Origin: Bittarella massiliensis (ex Durand et al. 2017)
GTDB lineage: Bacteria; Bacillota; Clostridia; Oscillospirales; Ruminococcaceae
Length of the DNA stretch: 64,000 bases
NCBI RefSeq assembly: GCF_001486165.1
Contig: NZ_LN908976.1
Span: 310,071 to 374,070, forward strand
Direction of reading: 5' to 3'
In this document: positions 1 to 7,103 of the stretch, in pieces
How positions within the stretch are numbered: the first letter of the stretch is position 1
Layout: the number at the start of each line of letters is the position of its first letter
The notes under the pieces: model-generated
What the model saw: the letters and a program-made list of their open reading frames with translations, nothing else
What the model was told of the DNA's origin: nothing
The model's database searches: none
Position numbers and translations under genes: made by a program

Positions 1-1
1 C

Positions 2-1360
2 CTGATGGAGGTGACCGAGCTGGCCCACCATGGGCCGGAGGACCTGTTCATCTCCCTGATCATGCTGCTGGGTTCCTTCATCATCCTCTGCGGCATCAAC
101 GTCCCCCTGACCCTCATCGTCTTTGCCCTGCTGCCCGTCGGCGTCTTTCTGGTGGCCAAACTCCGCACCCGGATGAACCACGCCTTCCGCGTCACCCGGG
201 AAAAGACTGGCGAGGTCAACGCCGAGCTGGAAAACAGCATCTCCGGCATCCGGGTGGCCAAGGCCTTCACCAACAAGGAGGGGGAGATCCGCAAGTTCGA
301 GCACCGCAATGGGGAGTTTGTGGAGGCCCGCTCCGACGCCTACAAGGTGATGGGCCAGTTCTCGGCCAGCACCAACTTCTTCACCGACGCCCTCAACTTC
401 ACCGTCCTCATCGCTGCGGCCTGTTTCCTCTTTGCCGGGGCCATTACCGTGGGGGACTTTGTGGCCTACCTGCTCTACGTCTCGATGTTCCTAAACCCCA
501 TCCGCCGGCTGCTGGCCTTTGTCGAGCAGTTCCAGGAGGGGATCACCGGCTTCAAGCGCTTTTGCGAGATCATGGACCAGCCCGAGGAGCGAGACGACCC
601 CGGCGCCGTCCCCATGGGCGACGAGGAGGCCCGGGGCGACATCGCCTTTGAGGGGGTGCGCTTTTCATACGACAACAACACCCAGATCCTGCGGGACATC
701 GACCTGCACATCGGCAGCGGCAAAACCCTGGCCCTGGTGGGCCCCTCGGGCGGTGGCAAGACCACCCTCTGCCACCTGCTGCCCCGCTTCTACGAACTGG
801 ACGACGGCTCGATCCAAATCGGCGGGCGGGACATCCGCCAGTACACCCGCCACTCGCTGCGCGAACACATCGGCATCGTCCAGCAGGACATCTTCCTCTT
901 CACCGGCACCATCCGCGACAACATCGCCTACGGCAGGCTGGGGGCCACCGACGAGGAGATCGTGGAGGCGGCCAAGCGGGCCAACCTGCACGACTTCATC
1001 CTCTCCCTGGACGACGGCTACGACACCTATGTGGGCGAGCGGGGGGTCCGCCTCTCGGGCGGGCAGAAACAGCGCATCTCCATCGCCCGGGTCTTTTTGA
1101 AAAACCCGCCCATCCTCATCCTGGACGAGGCCACCTCCGCCCTGGACAACGCCACCGAGCACCTGATCCAGGAGTCGCTGGGCGAGCTGTCCCAGGGGCG
1201 GACCACCCTGGTGGTGGCCCACCGGCTCTCCACCATCAAAAACGCCGACGAGATCGTGGTCCTCACCCCCGAGGGGATCGCCGAACAGGGCAACCACCGC
1301 CGGCTGCTGGAACAGGGCGGCATCTACGCCGAACTCTATAACTCCCAGTTCGCCGAATAG
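2..1360 (+). CDS. ABC exporter (fused permease/ATPase), 5' end missing
   Basis: Half-transporter of the MsbA/BmrA/MdlB type: a membrane domain followed by an ATPase that dimerises to export a lipid, peptide or drug across the cytoplasmic membrane; the substrate cannot be told. The reading frame is already open at base 2, so the first membrane helices lie outside the window. In the visible part two hydrophobic stretches (residues 15-50 and 130-165) are followed by a complete nucleotide-binding domain: Walker A GPSGGGKTT near residue 245, Q-loop QQDIFLF, signature LSGGQKQR, Walker B ILILDEATSALD and switch His in AHRLST. All catalytic residues are present. A strong terminator follows the stop. 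Such genes often come in pairs; the partner would lie to the left. Confidence 0.93.
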   Translation: MMEVTELAHHGPEDLFISLIMLLGSFIILCGINVPLTLIVFALLPVGVFLVAKLRTRMNHAFRVTREKTGEVNAELENSISGIRVAKAFTNKEGEIRKFEHRNGEFVEARSDAYKVMGQFSASTNFFTDALNFTVLIAAACFLFAGAITVGDFVAYLLYVSMFLNPIRRLLAFVEQFQEGITGFKRFCEIMDQPEERDDPGAVPMGDEEARGDIAFEGVRFSYDNNTQILRDIDLHIGSGKTLALVGPSGGGKTTLCHLLPRFYELDDGSIQIGGRDIRQYTRHSLREHIGIVQQDIFLFTGTIRDNIAYGRLGATDEEIVEAAKRANLHDFILSLDDGYDTYVGERGVRLSGGQKQRISIARVFLKNPPILILDEATSALDNATEHLIQESLGELSQGRTTLVVAHRLSTIKNADEIVVLTPEGIAEQGNHRRLLEQGGIYAELYNSQFAE

Positions 1361-1370
1361 CGACCGGCAC

Positions 1371-1418
1371 AAAAAAGAGCACCCCTCCCCTGGCGTCAGG
1401 GGGGCGGGTGCTCTTTTT
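1371..1418. terminator. Bidirectional rho-independent terminator
   Basis: A GAGCACCC...GGGTGCTC stem is flanked by an A-run on the left and TTTTT on the right, between two convergent genes (ABC exporter and yitT-like gene), so it can end both transcripts. Confidence 0.85.
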
Positions 1419-1432
1419 GGTGAAGGGGCGCG

Positions 1433-2278
1433 CTACATCTCCCGAAAGCCCTTGCCGACGATGGTGGTGGCGTTGGAGATGAGCATAAAGGCGTGGGCGT
1501 CGGCGTTTTTGACGTAGTTGCGCAGGGCGGCCGCCTGCATCCGGCTCATCACCGAGAGGATGACCCAGTGGGGCTTGTCGGTAAAGGCCCCCTTGGCCTG
1601 CCAGATGGTGGCCCCCCGGTGGAGGTTTTTGTTGATGAACTCGCAGACCTCCTCCGGGTGGGTGGTGACGATGGTGAAGCTCTTTTTCATGTTGATGTTC
1701 TCGATCACCATGTCCACCAGGAAGGATTTCATCACCAGGCCCACGATGGAGTAGAGGCCGGTCTGAATGTCAAAGACAAAGAGGGCCGAGAGGGCGATGA
1801 CCGCGTCGCTGAGGAGGAGGGCCTTGCCGATGTTCAGCCGGGTGAACTTGCGCATGATCATGGCCAGGATGTCGGTGCCCCCCGAGCTGGCGTCGATGTT
1901 GAAGAGGATGGCCGACCCCACCGCCGGCAGGGCCGCGGCGAAGATGAGTTCGAGCATCTTCTGGTCCGTCAGGGGCCCGGCCAGGGGGAAGATGTACTCA
2001 AGCCCCTGGGTGAGCCCGGCGAAGAGCAGGCTGCAATAGACGGTCTTGAAGCCAAACCCCCGGTCGAGAAAGACAAAGCCCAGCACCAGAAAGAGAAGGC
2101 TGAAGATGGTGTTCCAGGCGCCGGGACTGAGAAAGGGAAACGCCTGCCCCAGCACCACCGAGAGGCCGCTGACCCCGCCAAAGGAGAAGTGGTTGGGGAA
2201 TTTAAAGAAGTAGGTCCCCACCGAGACCAGGACGGTGCCAAAGGTCATCAACAGAAAATCGGTCGCTTTTTTCTTCAT
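1433..2278 (-). CDS. YitT family membrane protein (DUF161 + DUF2179)
   Basis: Integral membrane protein of 281 residues. The N-terminal two thirds hold about five hydrophobic helices (DUF161/YitT_membrane), including the family-typical stretch around NIDASSGGTDILAMI near residue 150; the C-terminal ~80 residues form the soluble DUF2179 domain (KSFTIVTTHPEEV, GATIWQAKGAF). Function in the family is not established; transport has been suggested. The start was set at ATG 2278 (MKKKATDF) rather than the longer frame because GGGAGG stands 8 bases before it. A promoter (TTGCAA-16-TATACT) lies just upstream at 2335-2362. It is a single-gene unit ended by the shared terminator. Confidence 0.9.
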   Translation of the reverse strand: MKKKATDFLLMTFGTVLVSVGTYFFKFPNHFSFGGVSGLSVVLGQAFPFLSPGAWNTIFSLLFLVLGFVFLDRGFGFKTVYCSLLFAGLTQGLEYIFPLAGPLTDQKMLELIFAAALPAVGSAILFNIDASSGGTDILAMIMRKFTRLNIGKALLLSDAVIALSALFVFDIQTGLYSIVGLVMKSFLVDMVIENINMKKSFTIVTTHPEEVCEFINKNLHRGATIWQAKGAFTDKPHWVILSVMSRMQAAALRNYVKNADAHAFMLISNATTIVGKGFREM

Positions 2279-2334
2279 GAAAATTGCCTCCCGCTGCGGG
2301 GCCGTCACTGCCGCGGCCCCGGATTTGCGGTATC

Positions 2335-2362
2335 AGTATACCACAACCAGATCCTTTTGCAA
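2335..2362 (-). promoter_or_regulatory. Promoter of the yitT-like gene
   Basis: On the minus strand TTGCAA and TATACT are separated by 16 bases, with an extended TGG before the -10. It lies about 57 bases before the chosen start. Confidence 0.65.
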
Positions 2363-2566
2363 CCGCCTTTCTCCCCGCCGCAAAGCCATTTCCGCCCGTT
2401 TCTCCCCCCGGGAGGGCGACGGCTGAAAGCCGGTTTCCTGCATCCTGCACCGTCTCCCGCATTCTCCCTTTTCACCAAAAAAACGTGCTCTATTTTGGGC
2501 GATTTGTTTTTTAAATCTGCATTTATCCCCTCTGAAAATTTTTTTGGTTTTTCGCTGTGGGGGCGC
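2363..2566. other. Intergenic spacer, nothing recognised
   Basis: Pyrimidine-rich spacer that turns AT-rich near 2,490-2,560. Short open frames cross it on both strands, but none has a ribosome binding site or recognisable composition, so I see no gene. Confidence 0.5.
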
Positions 2567-2612
2567 AAAAAGCGGGCGGGACAGCCCTCTTTTCCGGCTG
2601 TCCCGCCCGTTT
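2567..2612 (-). terminator. Rho-independent terminator of the DUF4830-like gene
   Basis: A perfect long stem (GCGGGCGGGACAGCC and its complement around a 9-base loop) is followed on the minus strand by TTTTT. It sits about 50 bases after the stop of the upstream minus-strand gene. Confidence 0.85.
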
Positions 2613-2662
2613 GCAGCGAGAGGCGGCGGCCTGCCCGGCCCCGCGCCCTGCCTGCACGCCCG

Positions 2663-3148
2663 CTATTTTTGCACCAGGGGGGCGCTGGCGCTCCCCGCCT
2701 CGGCAGGGGTCACGTCGCCCCCGACGATGGTGTTTTTGTAGAGGAGGAGGTGGACGTACTCCGCCGGGGCCCCCTTCTCGGCGGTCTTTTGGTAGCGGTA
2801 GCGCTTGAGGGTCTTGCCCGCGTACTTCTTCAGGTCGAACCCCGCCTGCTTTTGCAGCTCGTTGTAGGCGGCATAGGTGTCGTCAAAGGCGGAGGGGACC
2901 TTCACCTCCACCACCTCCAGGGGCTCCGACTCCACCTGCAGGCCCACGCTCTCCAAAAACTGCAGCCGCTTTTCGGCGGTCTTGCCGTCCAGCGAATAGC
3001 CCACCTGCTGGGTGGCGGTCTCTCTGGCCTCCCCCAGCTGTTTGCGGTCGGCGGCATAGCGAAACGCCCCCGCCGTACAGAGCAGGGCCAGGGCAAAACA
3101 GCCCGCCCCCAGCGCCAGCTTTTTGGCCTTGATCATACAAACGAACAT
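2663..3148 (-). CDS. Secreted or membrane-anchored DUF4830-like protein
   Basis: Small protein of 161 residues from the chosen start. Residues 5-27 form a hydrophobic signal-anchor (KKLALGAGCFALALLCTAGAF) and the rest is soluble. The soluble part has the pattern I associate with DUF4830 (FLESVGLQVE, PLEVVEVKVP, FDDTYAAYNELQKQAGFDL, YAGKTLKRYRY), a domain of unknown function common in Clostridia. The ATG at 3148 was preferred because a GGGGA purine block precedes it and the signal-anchor begins at once; a longer frame to 3235 exists but adds an Arg-rich, unlikely N-terminus. It is monocistronic, between its own terminator and that of the Crp/Fnr gene. Confidence 0.72.
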   Translation of the reverse strand: MFVCMIKAKKLALGAGCFALALLCTAGAFRYAADRKQLGEARETATQQVGYSLDGKTAEKRLQFLESVGLQVESEPLEVVEVKVPSAFDDTYAAYNELQKQAGFDLKKYAGKTLKRYRYQKTAEKGAPAEYVHLLLYKNTIVGGDVTPAEAGSASAPLVQK

Positions 3149-3254
3149 CGCCGTTCCCCGCCTTCCCCACTGTCTCATTTCTGTTATCAAGTGTATGCGT
3201 GCCGGGCGGCGGGTATGCCGGGCAAAGGGGGACACAGGGCAGGCAGAGGGCAGG

Positions 3255-3297
3255 AGAAAAGGAGAGAGCGCAGGAGGGGGATGCCCTCCTGCGCTCG
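3255..3297 (-). terminator. Rho-independent terminator of the Crp/Fnr gene
   Basis: Stem GAGCGCAGGAGGG with its complement around a short loop, followed on the minus strand by a pyrimidine-rich tail with TTTT, just after the stop at 3321. Confidence 0.75.
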
Positions 3298-3320
3298 GCC
3301 GTCTTTTCGATGAAACGCCC

Positions 3321-4025
3321 CTAGTCGTCCAGCCCGTCGGGGTCGGGGCCGACGGTGTAGTCCTGGTCGGGCTCGAAGTCGGCCCGGATGTCGACGATGG
3401 CCTGCAGCGCCGCCGGGTCGAGGACCCGCAGGTTTTCGCCGTCCACCGCCAGCACCCCCTCTTCCCGCAGGGTCTTGACGATGCGGTTGGTGCTGCGCAT
3501 GCTGGTGGCCAGCAGCCCCGCCAGGGTGGTCTTGTCGATCTTCACCCGGCCGTCGGGGGCCAGGTTCTCCTGAATGAGGACGGCGGTGCGCACCCGCAGG
3601 GGGAGCAGGGCCGCCATCACCCCAAAGCGGGAGGCGTCGCTGCTGCGGCGGTTTTGCCAGCGGATGAGGTAGATGCAGAAGGCGTGGTCCCTCTCCAGCC
3701 AGCGCCAGAAGTCGTCCTTCGAGAGGCGCAGGGTGTCGCAGTCAGTCTCTGCCTGGACGTTGTAAAAGATGGTGGGCAGCTCCTGCAGCACCTCGGACTC
3801 GCCGAAGATGGTGCGGTTTTTGTGCCCCAGGTAGTTGATGACCAGGTCGCCGCCACCGGTGTAGTAAAACACCCGGATGCGCCCCTTGGCCAAAAGGTAG
3901 ACCCAGCGGGCCGTCTCGCCCGCGCGAATGATGTACTCCCCCTGGGCGTAGTGGCAGCGCTCCATCCGGTTTTTCACCGATTGGGGACAGGTGGCCAAAA
4001 GCCGCTCCAACTCTCTGCTGTCCAA
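3321..4025 (-). CDS. Crp/Fnr family transcriptional regulator
   Basis: DNA-binding regulator of 234 residues. Residues 15-120 fit a cyclic-nucleotide-binding-like beta roll (GEYIIRAGETARWVYLLAKGRIRVFY, split by the family-typical glycines; FGESEVL). Residues 145-215 fit the Crp-type winged helix, with the recognition helix in TLAGLLATSMRSTNRIVKTL. The typical cAMP phosphate-binding Arg-Ser pair is not seen, and there is no Fnr-type N-terminal cysteine cluster, so the ligand is unknown. It stands alone between terminators, and the next gene downstream is unrelated in family, so its targets cannot be inferred. The acidic C-terminal tail (DFEPDQDY...DGLDD) is unusual for the family. Confidence 0.85.
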   Translation of the reverse strand: MDSRELERLLATCPQSVKNRMERCHYAQGEYIIRAGETARWVYLLAKGRIRVFYYTGGGDLVINYLGHKNRTIFGESEVLQELPTIFYNVQAETDCDTLRLSKDDFWRWLERDHAFCIYLIRWQNRRSSDASRFGVMAALLPLRVRTAVLIQENLAPDGRVKIDKTTLAGLLATSMRSTNRIVKTLREEGVLAVDGENLRVLDPAALQAIVDIRADFEPDQDYTVGPDPDGLDD

Positions 4026-4179
4026 CGGGGACCCCCTCTCTCTGCCGGTCCTGCCGGCGCTGTGTATCAGCGTTCACAACAAGTATAGCAAAAACGGTTT
4101 TTCAAAAAAAGGGGGGGACCGGCTCTGAAAGGGGGTGATTTTTCACAAATCCGCCCCCCTCTTTTTGGAAGGGGCCGCA

Positions 4180-4215
4180 AAAGGGCCGCCCCAGCAGTGG
4201 GCGGGGCGGCCCTTT
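4180..4215 (-). terminator. Rho-independent terminator after the nucleoside hydrolase pair
   Basis: AAAAGGGCCGCCCC pairs with GGGGCGGCCCTTTT around a short loop, immediately after the stop at 4234. Confidence 0.85.
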
Positions 4216-4233
4216 TCTCACAGCGTGCTCTGA

Positions 4234-5223
4234 TTACTTGGTGTATTCCAGCAGCTGGCAGAGGATGTCTACGTACTTCTGCCGGTCGGCGGCCAGGGCC
4301 ACCTTGCAGTTGGGCTCTTTGGCCTCCATCCGGCCGTTTTTGATGTCGAACATGGTCACGCCATAGGCGCTGCCGCGGCCGCAGTCCACCTCGCAGGGGG
4401 CGTCCACCAGCTCGGTGATGACGGTGGGGTCCACCAGATAGGCCACGCAGAGGGGGTCGTGGATGGGGGCAGCCGGCTCCTCGGCCACCTTCTGCCAGGT
4501 GCTGTACCCCTTGATGCGCTGCTCGCAGAGGGAGGCCACCACCTCGGCCGGCTTGGTGCCGATCGCGCGGATGCGGGCCACGTCCTCCATGTTCAGGTAG
4601 GCGGCGTGGGTGGCGTCCAGGGTGACGAAGGTGAAGGGGATGTTGGCGTCGATCACCGCCTGGGCGGCCTCGGGGTCGAGCCAGACGTTGAACTCGGCCA
4701 GGGCCGACTTGTTGCCCACCCGGAAGCCGCCGCCCATGTAGACGATCTCCTTGATTTTGGGGATGATGCGGGGTTCGATGCGCACGGCGTGGGCGATGTT
4801 GGTCAGGGGGCCCAGGGGGATGAGGGTGATCTCCCCGTCCTCAGCGGCCATCAGGGTGTCCACCAGCCAGCTGACGGCGTTCTGGGGCTGGGCCTTGATG
4901 GTGGCGGGGGGGCACTGGTCGATGTAGGTGCCGTGGATGTTTTTGTAGAGGGCCTCTTCCGGCGCCTTGTACTGGGGGTAATTCTTGCGCAGCCCCAGCA
5001 TGCAGGAGGTCCAGGGCAGGGCGCAGCCCTGGAAGACCGGCACCTTGCCCCCCATCAGCTCGCTGATGCGCAGGCTGTTTTCGGTGGTGATGGGGACGGC
5101 CCGGTTGCCGTTGACGGTGGTGATACCCAGCACCTCAAAAGCGGGGTTGGCCATGGCCACCACCAGGGCGATGGCGTCGTCCGAACCGGTGTCCACGTCC
5201 AAAATGACCTTTCTCTTTTCCAC
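4234..5223 (-). CDS. Nucleoside hydrolase (IunH/RihABC family), copy 1
   Basis: Cleaves the N-glycosidic bond of a ribonucleoside to give base and ribose in the cytoplasm; whether purine or pyrimidine nucleosides are preferred cannot be read. The 329-residue protein carries the calcium-binding N-terminal motif DVDTGSDDA (residues 9-17; the usual Pro of DTDPG is Gly), the LIPLGPLTNIA stretch (~134), the AEFNVWLDPEAA motif (~177) and HDPL at 255-258 with the catalytic His. GTG start at 5223 with AAGGAGAG 7 bases before it. It is the second gene of a tandem pair, 68 bases after a close paralogue, and the transcript ends in a strong terminator. Confidence 0.92.
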   Translation of the reverse strand: MEKRKVILDVDTGSDDAIALVVAMANPAFEVLGITTVNGNRAVPITTENSLRISELMGGKVPVFQGCALPWTSCMLGLRKNYPQYKAPEEALYKNIHGTYIDQCPPATIKAQPQNAVSWLVDTLMAAEDGEITLIPLGPLTNIAHAVRIEPRIIPKIKEIVYMGGGFRVGNKSALAEFNVWLDPEAAQAVIDANIPFTFVTLDATHAAYLNMEDVARIRAIGTKPAEVVASLCEQRIKGYSTWQKVAEEPAAPIHDPLCVAYLVDPTVITELVDAPCEVDCGRGSAYGVTMFDIKNGRMEAKEPNCKVALAADRQKYVDILCQLLEYTK

Positions 5224-5291
5224 AGTTCATCTCTCCTTTTGCGATCTCGGTTTCTATGTTTTCTGCGCGGCCGCTGGGCGCGCGCGGGGGG

Positions 5292-6278
5292 TCAGCGGGT
5301 GTGCTCCAACAGCTCCTCCAAAATTTGGGCGAAGCGGACGCGGTCGGCCCCCAGGGCCACCTTGCAGTTGGGGGCTTTGGCCCCCAGCCGCCCGTTTTTG
5401 ATGTCGAAGATGGTCTGCCCATAGGCTGCGCCCCGGCCGCAGTCCACCTGGCAGTGGGCGGGGATCAACTCGGTGATGACCGCCGGGTCCACCAGGTAAG
5501 CCACGCAGAGGGGGTCGTGGATGGGGGCGGCCGGCTCCTCGGCCACCTTCTGCCAGGTGCTGTACCCCCGGATGCGCTGGCTCACCAGGTCGGCTGCCAC
5601 CTGGGCGGGGCGGGTGCCGACCCGCCGCAGCCGCTGGGCGTCCTCCTCGGTGAGGTAGGCCTGGTGGGTGGCGTCCAGGGGGATGAAGGTGAAGGGGATG
5701 TTTTCATCCAGCACGGCCTGCAGCGACTCGGGGTCGACCCAGACGTTGAACTCGGCGGCGGCCGTCTCATTGCCGATTTTGTAGCCGCCGCCCATGTAGA
5801 CGATCTCCCCAATTTTGGGGGCGATGCGGGGCTCGATGCGCAGGGCATAGGCGATGTTGGTCATCGGCCCCAGGGGGATGAGGGTGATCTCCCCGTCCTC
5901 GGCGGCCATCAGGGTCTGGATCAGCCAGACCACCGCCGGGGTCTCCTCCTCGCGGATGGTGGCGGGCGGGCACTGCTCGATATAGGTGCGGTGGATGCCG
6001 GCATAGGCCGGGTCGGCCGGCTCGTACTGGGGGATGTAGGGGCGCAGCCCCATCATCACACTGACCCAGGGCAGGGCGCAGCCCCGGTAGACCGGCACCT
6101 TGCCCCCCATCAGCTCGCTGATGCGCAGGGTGTTCTCGGTGGTGATGGGGACCGCCCGGTTGCCGTTGACGGTGGTGATGCCCAACACCTCAAAATCGGG
6201 GTTGGCCAGGGCACAGATGAGGGCGATGGCGTCGTCCGAACCGGTGTCCACATCCAAAATGACCTTTCTCTTCTCCAC
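5292..6278 (-). CDS. Nucleoside hydrolase (IunH/RihABC family), copy 2
   Basis: Close paralogue of the gene immediately downstream (328 versus 329 residues, near-identical N-terminus MEKRKVILDVDTGSDDAIAL). It has the same motifs: calcium-binding Asp cluster at 9-16, LIPLGPMTNIA, AEFNVWVDPE and the catalytic IHDPL. The frame stays open far upstream to 6998, but the true start is GTG 6278: AAGGAGG stands 9 bases before it and the upstream extension is Arg/Gly/Pro-rich noise. A TTGTAA-16-TATACT promoter lies at 6328-6355. Tandem duplication with divergence suggests two enzymes with different nucleoside preference expressed together. Confidence 0.92.
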   Translation of the reverse strand: MEKRKVILDVDTGSDDAIALICALANPDFEVLGITTVNGNRAVPITTENTLRISELMGGKVPVYRGCALPWVSVMMGLRPYIPQYEPADPAYAGIHRTYIEQCPPATIREEETPAVVWLIQTLMAAEDGEITLIPLGPMTNIAYALRIEPRIAPKIGEIVYMGGGYKIGNETAAAEFNVWVDPESLQAVLDENIPFTFIPLDATHQAYLTEEDAQRLRRVGTRPAQVAADLVSQRIRGYSTWQKVAEEPAAPIHDPLCVAYLVDPAVITELIPAHCQVDCGRGAAYGQTIFDIKNGRLGAKAPNCKVALGADRVRFAQILEELLEHTR

Positions 6279-6327
6279 GGGGGAAAACCTCCTTCTCGTG
6301 TTGGCGTGGGGGTGTCTCCTGCCTTTC

Positions 6328-6355
6328 AGTATAGCGCGAAACCGGCCGTTTACAA
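6328..6355 (-). promoter_or_regulatory. Promoter of the nucleoside hydrolase pair
   Basis: TTGTAA and TATACT 16 bases apart on the minus strand, about 50 bases before the GTG start at 6278. Confidence 0.6.
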
Positions 6356-7032
6356 GGACATCCGTCCGACCCGCCGCAGGCCGGCAAAGGGGCCGGGGCT
6401 GCCCTGTCCCCGGCCCTCGGCAGCGGTCCTGACCGCTCCGCCGACAGGGCGGCCTGTTTCCCCATCCGCCCCACCAACCCACACCCGACCTGGCGGCGCA
6501 AAGCGGCCAAACCGCCGCGGAAAGCACCCGCCGCACGCACGCCCCTTTAGGCTGCAGGAGAGGACGACGGCCTTTTCTCCCGGGAGGAACGCCCTTCCGC
6601 CATGGAGGGGGAAAAAGAGAAAAAAGAAAAAGGCTCTCTTGCAGATGGGCCCGCTCCTCCTCGGCGATTCTCCGCCGCTGGGGAGGCCTTCTTCCCCCTC
6701 TCGCAATCGATTGGCGCTGTGCCCCCCGCCAACCGCCGGCCACACCGCGCCTGCCTGGCCTTTTTGCGGGGAAAAGATGGCGGCTCTCCTCACCTGTCGG
6801 GTCGTCCCTGGGCAAAGGGGGGCAGAGCGGCCACCACCTCTCAGCGGGAGGGCGTCTCAAATCTCCGATGATGAGTCCCTTTTGCAGCCGGTCGCAGCCC
6901 CTCTCCCTCTCCCCATCCCCGCCCGACGGCGCAGCCCGGCGCTCGAAGGTGTCCCCCCCCCTTCGAGTGCGCAGCATCCCCCACCCGGCGGCGGGCACCC
7001 TTTGGTCCTTTTGGCACCACCGGCTGCAAGGG
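6356..7032. other. GC-rich stretch without a recognisable gene
   Basis: About 680 bases with overlapping open frames on both strands, all biased to Arg, Gly and Pro and none with a ribosome binding site or family motif. A GCAGATGG box at 6641 followed closely by CCTCCTCGG and a CTCCG-CCTTC-CTCG pattern resembles units of the repeat array at 31.9-33.1 kb. The match is short and could be chance. Confidence 0.45.
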
Positions 7033-7071
7033 AAAAAAGAGAGCAGACCGGCCGCACCGGTCTGCTCTCTT
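7033..7071 (-). terminator. Rho-independent terminator of the EF-G-like gene
   Basis: GAGAGCAGACCGG pairs perfectly with its complement around a 5-base loop and is followed on the minus strand by TTTTTT. Confidence 0.9.
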
Positions 7072-7103
7072 GAAACGGTTCAAACAGGGTCTTGTGTATA
7101 CGA

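Noticed and set aside
1493-3313. 606-codon plus-strand frame over the yitT-like and DUF4830-like genes
   Set aside because: Antisense shadow in GC-rich DNA; the minus-strand genes have motifs, ribosome binding sites and terminators.
5292-6998. 568-codon frame that would give the second nucleoside hydrolase a 240-residue N-terminal extension
   Set aside because: The extension is Arg/Gly/Pro-rich, has no homologous look, and a strong AAGGAGG plus GTG stands exactly at the family start (6278).
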